Shown here in pieces: positions 27,029-36,669 of a DNA stretch of 51,042 nucleotides (position 1 is the first letter of the stretch; every line of letters starts with the position of its first letter). The stretch is from Psychrobium sp. (lineage in GTDB: Bacteria; Pseudomonadota; Gammaproteobacteria; Enterobacterales; Psychrobiaceae): NCBI GenBank assembly GCA_013214905.1, contig JABSRV010000008.1:1-51042 (forward strand). The letters are read 5' to 3'. A program made the position numbers and the translations under genes. The notes beneath the pieces are model-generated. The model worked only from the letters and a program-made list of their open reading frames with translations. It was not told the origin of the DNA and made no database searches.

Positions 27029-28369
27029 TTGTTAAAAAACAATAAAATTTTCAAACCAAAAATTCAACAAGGTATAACCGTTACATTACTTGCCATTAGC
27101 TTAGCTGTCACTGTGGCTTTTTTTTATCTTGAGCGATTGTCAAAACAACAAATTCAAAAGTTTGCTATTGAAAATGCAAAGATGTATATCTCAACCCTAA
27201 CCAAGGTTAGGTCGTTATATACCTCTGAAGTGGTGAATACGGCAAAAGCAAACGGTCTTAAAATAACCCATGATTACCAAAATCACGACAACGCCATCCC
27301 TTTACCAGCGACCTTTAGTATGTTGTTAGGTAATAATTTGAATATTCCTGGCGTACGCAGTCGACTCTATAGTCCGTTTCCCTTTCCTTGGCGTGTAAAA
27401 AATATAGGGACTCAAGATCAATTCGGCGAGCAAGCTTGGCAAGCTCTCAATAAAAATCCAACGCAAGATTATTATAAATTTGAACAAGTAAATGGCGTTC
27501 AATCATTGCGTTATGCCAGTGCTGATGTGATGCGACAAAGCTGTCTTAATTGCCATAACAATCATCCTCAAACGCCGTTTAACCAATGGAAGTTAGGCGA
27601 TGTTCGAGGGGTGTTAGAAGTTATATTGCCAGTCGATAAAACGACTAAAGAGTTTAGCCGCTTGTTAAAAGAGACCTTTATTGGTTTGTTGGGAATTTGT
27701 CTAGCCACTTCCATCGCAATTATTATTATTGTCAATCGACTAAAATATAAGCTACAACGTGCCCAACGTTCTAGTTCAAAGGCTGCCGTACTTAATGGCG
27801 AGTTGCAACAAAAAATAAAGAGCGGTAAGTTAGTGCAACAGCATTTATTGGATATTTCATTAACAGACGCACTAACTGGTATCGCCAATCGACGGTGCTT
27901 TGATCAAGAATTGGCCAAGCAATGGCAATGTTCGTTGTTACAGCGAAAAACACTCGCGGTGATATTAATTGATATCGATCATTTCAAAAATTATAACGAC
28001 AATTACGGTCACGTTAAGGGCGATGAGGCACTGCATTTAGTGGCGCAATGTATGCAAGGTTCATTATTGAGACCGTCGGATATTATTTATCGTTATGGCG
28101 GTGAGGAGTTTGTGTTAATTTTGACGGGCGTAGATCAACGTGGTGCGCAGAAGGTCGCGCAGCGTATATTATATAATATTGAGCAGCTGGCGATAGAGCA
28201 TAATTTTAGTTCAGTCAGTTCATTGCTAACGGTTAGTGCTGGCATTGCGGTTACCTTACCTACGCCTAAAAATATAGCTACAGAGTTGGTGATACAAAGC
28301 GATGAGGCGCTTTATTTGGCTAAAAATAGCGGTCGAAATTGCATTCGAACCGCTCATAATACCATTTGA
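27029..28369 (+). CDS. Diguanylate cyclase with periplasmic DUF3365 haem-type sensor (GGDEF)
   Basis: This 446-residue membrane protein starts at TTG 27029; upstream ATGs are out of frame and later ones would delete the first membrane segment. It has a membrane segment at about residues 12-32. A periplasmic Tll0287-like DUF3365 domain (about 35-205) carries a CxxCH haem-binding motif in RQSCLNCHNNHP. A second membrane segment lies at about 212-234, then a short linker, then a GGDEF domain (about 270-445). The active site reads GGEEF and is preceded five residues earlier by RPSD, an intact RxxD inhibitory site. It should make cyclic-di-GMP in response to a haem-detected signal such as redox state, NO or CO. 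It is convergent with recQ. Confidence 0.92.
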   Translation: MLKNNKIFKPKIQQGITVTLLAISLAVTVAFFYLERLSKQQIQKFAIENAKMYISTLTKVRSLYTSEVVNTAKANGLKITHDYQNHDNAIPLPATFSMLLGNNLNIPGVRSRLYSPFPFPWRVKNIGTQDQFGEQAWQALNKNPTQDYYKFEQVNGVQSLRYASADVMRQSCLNCHNNHPQTPFNQWKLGDVRGVLEVILPVDKTTKEFSRLLKETFIGLLGICLATSIAIIIIVNRLKYKLQRAQRSSSKAAVLNGELQQKIKSGKLVQQHLLDISLTDALTGIANRRCFDQELAKQWQCSLLQRKTLAVILIDIDHFKNYNDNYGHVKGDEALHLVAQCMQGSLLRPSDIIYRYGGEEFVLILTGVDQRGAQKVAQRILYNIEQLAIEHNFSSVSSLLTVSAGIAVTLPTPKNIATELVIQSDEALYLAKNSGRNCIRTAHNTI

Positions 28370-28370
28370 G

Positions 28371-30212
28371 TTAATCGTATTGATAACTGCGAATGATGGC
28401 TAAGAAGTCGTCACCGAACTTTTCTAATTTACGCTCGCCTACGCCATTAACTTTCAGAAGTTCAAACGGGGTTTGCGGTTGCTGTTCGGCCATCTCAGCT
28501 AGGCTTGCGTCATTAAATACCACATAAGGCGGCACGCCTTGTTTGTCGGCAATAGTCTTTCGTAGGGTGCGCAGCTTTGCAAACAAGACTTCGTCATAGT
28601 CATAATCATCTTTACGAGAACGCGTGCTGCCAGTGCTACTTTTAGTTATTGCCTGAATTCTTGGCACCGCTAATTCAATGATGTTTTCACCTTTTAGCGC
28701 CGCACGAGCTTCAGGGTTTAGCACTAATATTGAGCTTCGAGTGATGTCTTGACGCATGTAACCACGATGAATAAGTTGGCGAAAAATGCTAAGCCAATAT
28801 TCATTGCTATGCTCTACACCAATGCCATAAGTACTCAGTTTCTCGTGGCCGTATTCCATAATACGCTGATTTTTAGAGCCTCGTAATACGTCAATCACAT
28901 AAGCAACACCGAAGCTTTGTTTTAAGCGATAAACACACGACAATGCCTTTTGTGCGGCTAAAGTGCCGTCAAAGTGCTTAGGTGGGTCAAGACAGATATC
29001 ACAGTTGCCACATTTTATGGTGCCGTACTCACCAAAATAATGCAGTAACACCTGACGACGACAGGTTTGTGCCTCGGCAAATGCTGCCATCGCGGTTAGT
29101 TTTTGATGCTCAACCTGTTGCTGGGCGGGGTTGTTGCCTTGTTCAATTAAAAAACGCACCTTGCCAATATCACTTGGATCGTACAGCATCACCGCTTCCG
29201 CGTTCATGCCGTCACGTCCGGCGCGTCCAGTTTCCTGATAATAAGATTCGATGTTTTTTGGAATATTGTAATGCACCACAAATCGCACGTCGGGTTTGTC
29301 GATGCCCATTCCAAAGGCTACGGTGGCTACAACGATGTCGGTATTGCCACGTATAAAGCTCTCTTGCACGCTTTGTCTTATGCTGTGTTCCATGCCGCCA
29401 TGATAGGCCAATATGCTGTAGTTTTGCTGCTGTAACTTAAAGGCTATTTCTTCCACTTGCTTACGCGTGGTGCAATAAATGATGCCCGAATTATCACCCT
29501 GAGTTTTTAGGTATTGCAATAATTGGCTGAACGGTTTGAATTTTTCATACAAGGTATAGCGAATATTAGGTCTGTCAAAACTCGCTTGATGATAAAAATG
29601 ATTATCAAGCTTTAATCGAGTGACTATTTCTTGGCGTGTTGCATCGTCAGCCGTGGCCGTTAGTGCCATCACCGGCGCATGTGGAAATAAGGACTTAATT
29701 TGCCCAAGCAGTGCATATTCAGGTCTAAAATCATGCCCCCATTGCGAAATACAATGTGCTTCGTCGATAGCAATTAACGATATTTGCAATTGGCTAATAC
29801 GCTCTAAAAAATTAGGCTGCATCAAGCGTTCAGGCGCCACGTAAATTAGCTTTAATTCACCGTATTGCATGGCATTGAGAATGCTCATCGACTCTTCTCT
29901 TGATTGCGACGAGTTGAGATAAGCGGCGGCAACACCATTGGCTTGCAAGGAGTCTACCTGATCTTTCATCAACGAAATTAAAGGTGAAACTACGATGGTG
30001 AGTCCCGGTAAAACAAGCGCAGGAATTTGGAAACACAGTGACTTGCCGCCACCCGTTGGCATAATCACCAAGCAATCGCGCTGATTCGTGGCGTGATTGA
30101 TGATATCTAATTGGCCTTCACGAAATTCGCTGTAGCCAAAGACTTGGTTCAATATTTGTTCGGGTGCTGTCATGGTGTACTCAGTTAATGTCACGAGCGA
30201 TAATTGCTGCAT
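28371..30212 (-). CDS. recQ: ATP-dependent DNA helicase RecQ
   Basis: This 3'-5' DNA helicase acts in recombination and repair. The reading frame is 613 residues; the start more consistent with the family is the ATG at 30173 ([21 protein letters not shown]), giving 600 residues. It shows helicase motifs [15 protein letters not shown] (I), [19 protein letters not shown] (II, with the RecQ-specific aromatic-rich loop), TATA (III) and [10 protein letters not shown] (VI). A zinc-binding region [12 protein letters not shown]...CGNCDIC, an RQC domain and a C-terminal HRDC domain follow. It is divergent from the yigI-like gene, a neighbourhood also seen in enteric bacteria. Confidence 0.98.
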   Translation of the reverse strand: MQQLSLVTLTEYTMTAPEQILNQVFGYSEFREGQLDIINHATNQRDCLVIMPTGGGKSLCFQIPALVLPGLTIVVSPLISLMKDQVDSLQANGVAAAYLNSSQSREESMSILNAMQYGELKLIYVAPERLMQPNFLERISQLQISLIAIDEAHCISQWGHDFRPEYALLGQIKSLFPHAPVMALTATADDATRQEIVTRLKLDNHFYHQASFDRPNIRYTLYEKFKPFSQLLQYLKTQGDNSGIIYCTTRKQVEEIAFKLQQQNYSILAYHGGMEHSIRQSVQESFIRGNTDIVVATVAFGMGIDKPDVRFVVHYNIPKNIESYYQETGRAGRDGMNAEAVMLYDPSDIGKVRFLIEQGNNPAQQQVEHQKLTAMAAFAEAQTCRRQVLLHYFGEYGTIKCGNCDICLDPPKHFDGTLAAQKALSCVYRLKQSFGVAYVIDVLRGSKNQRIMEYGHEKLSTYGIGVEHSNEYWLSIFRQLIHRGYMRQDITRSSILVLNPEARAALKGENIIELAVPRIQAITKSSTGSTRSRKDDYDYDEVLFAKLRTLRKTIADKQGVPPYVVFNDASLAEMAEQQPQTPFELLKVNGVGERKLEKFGDDFLAIIRSYQYD

Positions 30213-30315
30213 TAGTTTAATGCAGTGGGCAATGATTGTCTCATTAAAATGCTTGTTTAAATTAAGTGTATTATTTAGACTGATTTATCGCATTATTTAA
30301 CCTAAGGCAATTGAG

Positions 30316-30783
30316 ATGACTACTCCCGTTAATACAAAAGAGGTACGCGAATTAATTGCGCAATTTTTCAATACACAGATGCCTTTTCATAACTTTATTG
30401 GCCTTGATGTCATTAGTTATGAGAAAGACACTATCGAACTGCAAATAAAAATGAAACCCGAATTGGTTGGTAATATTGTGCATGGCATTTTACACGGTGG
30501 TGTTACAGCTACCATGTTGGATGTGGCCGGTGGCATGATGGTATTTGCTCAAGTGTTAGAAAATATGGAGCTGGTGACCCACGATACGGTCATGGCTAGA
30601 TTGCAAAACTTAGGCACCATCGATTTACGCATCGACTATTTACGGCCCGGGCGCGGCAACGTTTTTACAGCGACCGCTACAGTAATTCGTGCGGGCAATA
30701 AAGTAGCAGTCGCGCGCATGGAATTGCATAACGAAAATGGAGACCACATCGCATTTGGCACCGGAACGTATATGGTCGGCTAA
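30316..30783 (+). CDS. yigI: PaaI/YigI-family acyl-CoA thioesterase
   Basis: The 155-residue hotdog-fold protein contains GNIVHGILHGGVTATMLDVAGGMM, the active-site loop with HGG and Asp typical of PaaI/YigI enzymes, and IDLRIDYLRPGRGNVFTATATVIRAG. E. coli YigI hydrolyses medium- and long-chain acyl-CoA and is encoded close to recQ, so family and position agree. It is cytoplasmic. The gene symbol is given by similarity and synteny. Confidence 0.87.
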   Translation: MTTPVNTKEVRELIAQFFNTQMPFHNFIGLDVISYEKDTIELQIKMKPELVGNIVHGILHGGVTATMLDVAGGMMVFAQVLENMELVTHDTVMARLQNLGTIDLRIDYLRPGRGNVFTATATVIRAGNKVAVARMELHNENGDHIAFGTGTYMVG

Positions 30784-30830
30784 AAATAGAGCTATAATGT
30801 AACTTCTATTGCTTAAAAAGTTGGTAGCCT

Positions 30831-31631
30831 ATGCATTATTATAAAGAAATTAAAATACTGTTTAGTTTGCTTATGATGGCATTGATATGCACTAGTCAGG
30901 TATTTTCAGCGCACAAAATTGAAGTGGTGACCGAATACTTAAGCCCTTTTCAAGTCAGAAACCATGACGGTACCTTAGGCGGTTTTTCTACCGCAATCGT
31001 TCATCGCTTATTCTCACTGACTGGTCATGTTGCTGATATTAGAGTGTTACCTTGGGCGCGGGCCTATCGCATAGGCCTGAAAAAGCCCAATGTGTTAATT
31101 TATTCTATCGCGCATACAAAGCCGCGTGACAAGAAATTCATATGGCTGGGCAAGGTCAAGAATGAACGGTTCTTTATCTGGGGCATGCGAGAGAAATTTT
31201 CTGATGAATTCACCTCGCTTGAACAAGCAAAAAATTATCGCATCAGTGTCTCCAAGGGCTATAACTCGGCCATTTTCGTCAAAGAAAACAATTTTAATAA
31301 AATCAATTTAACCACTCGTGCTAAGCAAAATGTTGGTATGTTGTTCAAGGGGCGCAGTGAAATATTACTGAGCTCAGAACTCGTGTTAGCAAGTTTAGTC
31401 AACACACTGCAGTTAGATGGTGACCGATTGATTAAATTATTTGAAGTGGTCGAGCTACATCATGATTTAGAGATAGCCTTTAGCCTCGGCAGTGATCCAG
31501 CTTTGGTCGCATCATTTCAGGCGGCTTTTCGTCAATTAGAAACGTCGGGAGAGCTAACTCGTTTGAAAAAACTATGGCGTATTTATGATGATAACCCCGA
31601 TCACAAACATCAGCATACTCCCCCTCGTTAG
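30831..31631 (+). CDS. Periplasmic solute-binding protein family 3 (transporter substrate-binding domain)
   Basis: The 266-residue protein has a signal peptide (about residues 1-26, cleaved near VFSA) and a bilobed SBP_bac_3 fold starting KIEVVTEYLSPFQVRNHDGTLGGFSTAIV, the pattern of amino-acid-binding proteins. There is no permease or ATPase gene nearby, so it is an orphan. Such proteins in Alteromonadales may act as sensors or accessory receptors instead of transport components; the ligand is unknown. It is convergent with the ureohydrolase gene, with only one base between their stops. Confidence 0.85.
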   Translation: MHYYKEIKILFSLLMMALICTSQVFSAHKIEVVTEYLSPFQVRNHDGTLGGFSTAIVHRLFSLTGHVADIRVLPWARAYRIGLKKPNVLIYSIAHTKPRDKKFIWLGKVKNERFFIWGMREKFSDEFTSLEQAKNYRISVSKGYNSAIFVKENNFNKINLTTRAKQNVGMLFKGRSEILLSSELVLASLVNTLQLDGDRLIKLFEVVELHHDLEIAFSLGSDPALVASFQAAFRQLETSGELTRLKKLWRIYDDNPDHKHQHTPPR

Positions 31632-31632
31632 A

Positions 31633-32694
31633 CTATTCACCAATCTCTTGCTTAGCTTGTATGAAACTGCACACTAACGCCGCATAACCTTGCCCTACAT
31701 CGCTGACACCTGCGGTCATACCTGAGGGATGCTGGCATGGCGCTCCTTCCGTTAAATGCAAATAACAGCTGTTAGGCAGCGTAGCAATGGTGTGCACGTA
31801 ATATTGCGCATCACTCAGGTCAACTCCAGCGTTGGTATACGCACTGGCAGGCATAAATGAAACGCTGTCTAAATCGAGCTCAACACCAATCGGGCGATTA
31901 CTATCGCTTAGATAACAACTAGCGTCTTGTAGTGCTTGAGCCAAGGTCATTTCACGGCGCACATAAATTTGCTGGTAACTGACAAAAGGAAAGTGACGTT
32001 GATTTAGACTGCTAATGCTAGCGGCTGAGTTTTTGAGTTCATGCAGGCCGAGGCAAAAATAATGGCTAAGAAAACCCGCATCACTGGCATAGTGAAAACC
32101 GTTGCCGCTGTGCCGTCCTTCTAACGCTCTAAAGTCACTGTGAGGGTCTAAATTAATCGCACTGATTGGCGTGCCAAACGCTTGACTGATGCCTGCAATA
32201 ATTGGCAATGCGTTGTTATGTCCACCGCCAATGACAATCGGCATTAATCCTGCCTCAGCAATGGCTTTAATTACTGGTGTTAGTCGTGAATCAATCTCGC
32301 TGACAAGTTGGCGTAAGCTAGTTAGTTGTTCGCTCTTGCTACTGTCTAGCCTTTCGCTCTGTTGCTGCAAATCATCAACATTAATGTGACCAAGCAAGGC
32401 AATTTCATTACCTTTAATAAAACTGTTTTGCTGCAAATTTGCAAAGCGAGATAAAAAAGAAGACCAACCATGGTTACTGCCACCGCGGCCTAAGTTGGCA
32501 CGCGGGCCAATATCTTCTGGCACGCCTAATAAAACAAAGCGTACGCCGTTTTCTTTAATACGTTGCAAGGCCAAAAGTAGGTCGGTATCGGCGCCATTCA
32601 CAAATTTTAGATGCTGTGCTATTTTCGTCTCACCGTCACGCGGGGTAAAATAGGCAGCAAGATATTGGGCGTCGGCTAATGTCAGATGATTCAT
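31633..32694 (-). CDS. Ureohydrolase (arginase/agmatinase/formimidoylglutamase) family protein
   Basis: The 353-residue protein has the three metal-binding blocks of the family in modified form: GGGHNN (usually GGDHS), NLDPHSDFRALEGRHSGNG (usually DAHxD) and GVELDLDSV (usually SxDxDxxDP). These fit a di-manganese hydrolase acting on a guanidino or formimino group. Formimidoylglutamase is the closest call because GGGHN/E variants occur there, but no other histidine-utilisation gene is nearby, so the substrate stays open. It is a single gene, convergent with the solute-binding protein gene. Confidence 0.8.
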   Translation of the reverse strand: MNHLTLADAQYLAAYFTPRDGETKIAQHLKFVNGADTDLLLALQRIKENGVRFVLLGVPEDIGPRANLGRGGSNHGWSSFLSRFANLQQNSFIKGNEIALLGHINVDDLQQQSERLDSSKSEQLTSLRQLVSEIDSRLTPVIKAIAEAGLMPIVIGGGHNNALPIIAGISQAFGTPISAINLDPHSDFRALEGRHSGNGFHYASDAGFLSHYFCLGLHELKNSAASISSLNQRHFPFVSYQQIYVRREMTLAQALQDASCYLSDSNRPIGVELDLDSVSFMPASAYTNAGVDLSDAQYYVHTIATLPNSCYLHLTEGAPCQHPSGMTAGVSDVGQGYAALVCSFIQAKQEIGE

Positions 32695-32699
32695 AGGTA

Positions 32700-32857
32700 C
32701 TTCATAAAGTTAGGTTAATGGACCATCTGTGCTTGCTAAAATCAACGATTACATCGTTGCTCTCAATCCTAATAGCCAGCTATTAGTCAATCGAGCGCCT
32801 TGTTCTAGTTAATTTTTTCTTCGCACATCAAGATCACATAATTAATGGAATGGCTAT
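32700..32857. repeat. Degenerate copy of the TACCAAT inverted-repeat element
   Basis: The interior (TTGCTCTCAATCCTAATAGC and TCAATCGAGCGCC) matches 38832-38988 in the same orientation, but the terminal repeats are eroded. Its right end coincides with the stop codon of rraA, the same placement as the copy at priA. Confidence 0.75.
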
Positions 32858-33342
32858 TATTCGATATCTAGTGGTTCGGGTGACAAGATAATGCCCGTTG
32901 AGTCGGCATAAACATGATCTTCTGGTAAGAACGTAACACCGCCAAAGTTAACTGGCGTATCGACATCTCCATCGTTGTTATCGTTGGCTAACACCGGAAT
33001 TGAAGCAAGCGCTTGAATGCCGATATCTAACTCGTCTATTTGATCAACATCGCGTACACAACCAAAGACAATAATGCCTTCCCAATCGTTATCTAATGCG
33101 ATTTGCGCGAGTTCAAAGTCGACTAACGCACGGCGTAATGAACCGCCGCCATCAATGACTAATACTTTGCTTTCACCGTTACGTTGCAATACATCGCGAA
33201 TTTGGCCATTGGCTTCATGACATTTGATGGTGATAACTTCCCCGCCAAATGAGCTGCGCCCGCCAAAATTAGCAAACATCGGTTCTACGACATCGACACT
33301 ATCTAGGTACATATCACACAGTTCTGAAGTATTGTATTGCAT
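32857..33342 (-). CDS. rraA: Ribonuclease E activity regulator RraA
   Basis: RraA binds and inhibits the RNA-degradosome enzyme RNase E in enteric bacteria. The start is set at ATG 33342 ([12 protein letters not shown]), with GGAG 8 bases upstream, giving 161 residues, the usual length; an upstream in-frame start at 33357 is less likely. It contains [33 protein letters not shown] and [21 protein letters not shown], which form the trimer core. It lies near hslUV as in E. coli. Confidence 0.96.
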   Translation of the reverse strand: MQYNTSELCDMYLDSVDVVEPMFANFGGRSSFGGEVITIKCHEANGQIRDVLQRNGESKVLVIDGGGSLRRALVDFELAQIALDNDWEGIIVFGCVRDVDQIDELDIGIQALASIPVLANDNNDGDVDTPVNFGGVTFLPEDHVYADSTGIILSPEPLDIE

Positions 33343-33536
33343 GGTGAGCTCCATCAAAATATTGAAGGTATTGGAATCTAAATTCTAGCCTAACTAGTGT
33401 ATTAGTGCAGCATTATTTCTGCCTTGCTCTCGTTTATTGAAAATTTACTTTGAAGCGTCGCTCATTTTTTATCAACTAAGCTATGTTACTGATTTGTATT
33501 TGCTAATATCTTACGCAATGTAAATAGGAGTCACTT

Positions 33537-33779
33537 ATGGCTGAAATGACGAGTGTAGATTGGTTTGGTTTTATGGCTTCGGTTATTGTTGCATTTTCGT
33601 TAATGCAAAAAGATTTGGTTAAACTGCGCTACTGGAACCTGCTGGGTGCCTCAATGTTTGCGGTTTATGGGGGCATAATTGAAGCCATGCCAGTATTATT
33701 TTTGAATGTATTTATTTCAATTGCAAATGTGTATTACTTATTGCAAATGCGCCGAGAAAAACAAACCACAAAAAACTAA
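33537..33779 (+). CDS. Small inner-membrane protein (YgjV-like)
   Basis: The 80-residue protein has two or three hydrophobic segments (about residues 8-24, 34-50 and 52-68) and a basic C-terminal tail (RREKQTTKN). The pattern VDWFGFMASVIVAFSLMQKD and YWNLLGASMFAVYGG resembles the YgjV-type family, whose function is not established. It has an AGGAG ribosome site before ATG 33537 and its own terminator, so it is a genuine single-gene unit between rraA and hslU. Confidence 0.8.
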   Translation: MAEMTSVDWFGFMASVIVAFSLMQKDLVKLRYWNLLGASMFAVYGGIIEAMPVLFLNVFISIANVYYLLQMRREKQTTKN

Positions 33780-33785
33780 CTAAAC

Positions 33786-33818
33786 TGGCTGTCGCAGCAA
33801 ATATGCGACAGCCATTTC
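33786..33818 (+). terminator. Terminator of the YgjV-like gene
   Basis: A TGGCTGTCGCA/TGCGACAGCCA stem with a 6-base loop (GCAAATA region) is followed by TTTCTTTC, a few bases after the stop. Confidence 0.82.
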
Positions 33819-33867
33819 TTTCATTGTAACTATTAAGCATGGCAAGACGCTCAATAGTTACCTTTAA

Positions 33868-35196
33868 TTAAAGAATAAAGCGCGATAGATCTTCATTTTC
33901 AATTAAATCGCCTAGGTATTTGTTGACGTAAGCTTCGTCAACACATACATGGTCGCCACTGCGATCTGACGCGTGATAAGACACTTCTTCCATTAAACGC
34001 TCTAACACTGTGTGCAAACGACGTGCACCAATGTTTTCTGTGCGCTCGTTCACTTGCCATGCAGCTTCAGCAATGCGTTTAATGCCATCTTTGGTAAACT
34101 CAAGTGTCACGCCTTCGGTCGCTAATAATGCTCTATGCTGTTCGGTTAATGAGGCGTTTGGTTCGGTAAGAATGCGAATGAAATCATCACTTGTTAACGC
34201 ACTTAGCTCAACACGGATCGGTAAACGACCCTGCAATTCTGGGATCAAGTCAGACGGCTTGCATACTTGGAATGCACCCGAGGTAATAAACAGAATGTGA
34301 TCAGTTTTTACCATGCCGTGTTTGGTCGACACGGTGCAACCTTCGATCAGCGGCAATAAGTCACGTTGTACACCTTCGCGTGAAACGTCTGGACCCGATG
34401 CTTCACCACGTTTACAAATTTTGTCGATTTCGTCAATGAAAACAATGCCGTGTTGTTCGGCCATCTCAATCGCTTGCTCTTTCAGGTCGTCTTGATTTAC
34501 TAACTTGGCCGCTTCTTCTTCTTGCAGCATTTTCAACGCGTCCTTAATATTCATCTTGCGCTTTTTACTTGGCGCACTATTCATATTTTGGAACATGCCT
34601 TGCAATTGGTTGGTCATTTCTTCCATGCCCGGAGGTGCCATGATCTCAACGCCCATTTGCGGCGCTGCCACGTCAATTTCTATTTCTTTGTCGTCGAGCT
34701 GACCTTCACGTAATTTCTTACGGAATATTTGGCGTGTTTTACCATCGGTATTTGACGGTTCGTTTTCAAAGCTGCCTTGAGCAGGTGGTAATAACGCGTC
34801 TAAAACACGCTCTTCAGCGGCTTCTTCAGCGGCAAAACGTACCTTAACCATTTGCTGCTCGCGGGTGATTTTTAATGCCACATCAACTAAATCACGAATA
34901 ATTTGGTCGACTTCTTTACCGACATAACCCACTTCGGTGAATTTTGTCGCCTCAACCTTAATAAAAGGAGAGTTAGCTAATTTAGCCAAACGGCGTGCGA
35001 TTTCAGTTTTACCAACACCGGTTGGGCCGATCATTAGAATGTTTTTAGGCGTTACTTCTTGGCGCAGCTCATCGTTAAGCTGCATACGACGCCAGCGATT
35101 ACGCAGGGCGATAGCCACGGCGCGTTTAGCATTATTTTGGCCAATGATATGGGCGTCTAACTCAGAGACAATTTCTCTTGGGGTCATTTGTGACAT
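33868..35196 (-). CDS. hslU: HslUV protease ATPase subunit HslU (ClpY)
   Basis: This AAA+ unfoldase feeds substrates to HslV. The 442 residues begin [20 protein letters not shown] and include Walker [16 protein letters not shown], the pore motif [14 protein letters not shown], an inserted I domain (about residues 110-240), Walker [12 protein letters not shown] and a C-terminal tail ending DLSRFIL, which docks into HslV. It lies one base downstream of hslV in the heat-shock operon. Confidence 0.98.
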   Translation of the reverse strand: MSQMTPREIVSELDAHIIGQNNAKRAVAIALRNRWRRMQLNDELRQEVTPKNILMIGPTGVGKTEIARRLAKLANSPFIKVEATKFTEVGYVGKEVDQIIRDLVDVALKITREQQMVKVRFAAEEAAEERVLDALLPPAQGSFENEPSNTDGKTRQIFRKKLREGQLDDKEIEIDVAAPQMGVEIMAPPGMEEMTNQLQGMFQNMNSAPSKKRKMNIKDALKMLQEEEAAKLVNQDDLKEQAIEMAEQHGIVFIDEIDKICKRGEASGPDVSREGVQRDLLPLIEGCTVSTKHGMVKTDHILFITSGAFQVCKPSDLIPELQGRLPIRVELSALTSDDFIRILTEPNASLTEQHRALLATEGVTLEFTKDGIKRIAEAAWQVNERTENIGARRLHTVLERLMEEVSYHASDRSGDHVCVDEAYVNKYLGDLIENEDLSRFIL

Positions 35197-35197
35197 G

Positions 35198-35746
35198 TTA
35201 TTTTTCCTGCTCCGTCAAATCGCTAATATCAAGTGTTTCAACCGTATGATTACCATTGGTAAAGACACAAATGTCACCAGCGATGGTTAACGCTTTGGTC
35301 GCAATTTCATGCGCGTCTAAATCGGTATTGTTGAGCAGGGCGGTAGCCGCTGCTTGGGCAAATGGACCGCCAGAGCCAATGGCAATTAAATCATTTTCAG
35401 GTTGAATGACGTCGCCGTTGCCGGTGATGATTAATGACGCTGTATGATCCGCCACGGCTAGCAGTGCTTCTAGTTTACGAAGCCCACGGTCGGTGCGCCA
35501 GTCTTTGGCCAGTTCAACCGCTGCTTTGGTTAGATGTCCTTGGTGCATTTCTAACTTTGCTTCAAAGCGTTCAAACAAGGTAAAGGCATCGGCGGTGCCG
35601 CCAGCAAAACCTGCCAACACTTTGTTGTGATATAAACGGCGTACTTTACGTGCGTTGCCTTTCATGACGGTATTGCCTAGTGATACTTGACCATCACCCG
35701 CTATTACAACTTTGCCGTTACGGCGTACAGATACTATCGTAGTCAT
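35198..35746 (-). CDS. hslV: HslUV protease proteolytic subunit HslV (ClpQ)
   Basis: This threonine peptidase forms double hexamers. The 182 residues begin [24 protein letters not shown]; Thr2 becomes the catalytic N-terminal nucleophile after Met removal. Further conserved parts are [23 protein letters not shown] and [16 protein letters not shown]. It heads the hslVU operon and is preceded by a near-perfect sigma-32 promoter (35816-35841). hslU follows after one base. Confidence 0.98.
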   Translation of the reverse strand: MTTIVSVRRNGKVVIAGDGQVSLGNTVMKGNARKVRRLYHNKVLAGFAGGTADAFTLFERFEAKLEMHQGHLTKAAVELAKDWRTDRGLRKLEALLAVADHTASLIITGNGDVIQPENDLIAIGSGGPFAQAAATALLNNTDLDAHEIATKALTIAGDICVFTNGNHTVETLDISDLTEQEK

Positions 35747-36105
35747 TATCTGTCCTCTATAAAATGGGAAAAAACTTGAGTGAAAATATAACTTCTCAAG
35801 TGGGATAAGATATTTATGGGGGTGAGTTGAATTAATTCAAGGCCAAAAAAAATCCCGATGCAAAGAACTGGGTTTTTATGTTCAGGATGAACTGTCAGGT
35901 TTTATGCTCCCAGCAAAACCTAAGTACTTACATCCATGTAAGCAATGTGCACATTAGGATAACGCAGGAGCAGTTATCGGGCAGTTTTTTGTTCCAGACA
36001 AAAACTAAGTACCGCCATCCACGGCTACGACGGACTTCCTTATGCCGCTGGCATAAGGGTTCTGTCTTCGCTCCGGCAATGGCAAAGAGCGGCGATGTTT
36101 TGAAA
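35747..36105. other. Intergenic region between ftsN-like gene and hslV: promoter plus repeat-derived sequence
   Basis: The hslV-proximal part holds the sigma-32 promoter. From about 35860 to 36105 the sequence is built of small palindromes, including CTTACATCCATGTAAG (35927-35942) and a TTATGCC-GCTG-GGCATAA-type hairpin (about 36040-36057). A segment CATTAGGATAACGCAGGAGC is also present at 38718-38737. A TTATGTTCAGGA(T/C)GAAC segment is shared with 17722-17740. No gene is seen; the sequence looks like a mosaic of dispersed repeats. Confidence 0.7.
35816..35841 (-). promoter_or_regulatory. Sigma-32 (RpoH) promoter of hslVU
   Basis: On the minus strand CTTGAA is followed after 14 bases by CCCCATAA, matching the RpoH consensus CTTGAA-N13-15-CCCCAT. 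It lies about 70 bp upstream of the hslV start codon. Confidence 0.9.
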
Positions 36106-36666
36106 TTAGCCTTGCCAGAAGTATATTTTACAATCATTAAAGTTAGCACGTTGTAACTTATGGCGCACGACTTCTGCGTCACGTTTACGCTTAAACGGGC
36201 CTAAATAGATTTGATACCAAATGCTATTGTTTTTACTGGTCACTTTCTTAATAAAGGCTTCTTGATTTTGAAAGGCGATTTCAGCTTTTAACGATTGTGC
36301 ATGCTGTAAAGACTGAACACTGGCACACTGCAAACGATAAGGTTTTTTTACTGCGCTTTGCTCTTTAAATTCAACGTCGACGCTTTTTTCATTTAGCTTT
36401 TCGTATTGCCAAGTTTTAATGTTGGCTTTGGGAATGGGCTTTTGTGTTTTTTTCGCGATAAGCACTTTAGGCTTGCTTGGCTGTTTAGCCGCGCTGCCTT
36501 CAATGTACAGTAAAAAATAGCCGAACGCGCCAGCGACCAGCAACACTAAAAACAGCATAAACCACAACCTTGGGCGTGGTGTACCCTGAGGTTGTGCTTT
36601 TTTACCACGACCGCTACGAGCTTTTACAGGCTGTTTCGGTCGACCTTTTTTTGCGTAATCAGCCAT
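36106..36666 (-). CDS. ftsN: SPOR-domain cell-division protein (FtsN-like)
   Basis: The 186-residue protein has a short, very basic cytoplasmic tail (about residues 1-33), one membrane segment (LWFMLFLVLLVAGAFGYFLLY, about 34-54), a Lys/Pro-rich periplasmic linker, and a C-terminal SPOR domain (about 108-186) with YRLQCASVQSLQHAQSLKAEI and WYQIYLGPFKRKRDAEVV. SPOR domains bind denuded septal peptidoglycan. Topology and position between hslV and argS agree with FtsN, although it is shorter than the enteric protein, so the symbol is given by synteny. argS lies 3 bases upstream, so the two form an operon. Confidence 0.88.
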   Translation of the reverse strand: MADYAKKGRPKQPVKARSGRGKKAQPQGTPRPRLWFMLFLVLLVAGAFGYFLLYIEGSAAKQPSKPKVLIAKKTQKPIPKANIKTWQYEKLNEKSVDVEFKEQSAVKKPYRLQCASVQSLQHAQSLKAEIAFQNQEAFIKKVTSKNNSIWYQIYLGPFKRKRDAEVVRHKLQRANFNDCKIYFWQG

Positions 36667-36669
36667 CGA

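Noticed and set aside
35878-36156. 92-codon plus-strand ORF between hslV and the SPOR-domain gene
   Set aside because: It is made of hairpin repeats and overlaps the antisense 3' end of the SPOR-domain gene; composition is not protein-like.
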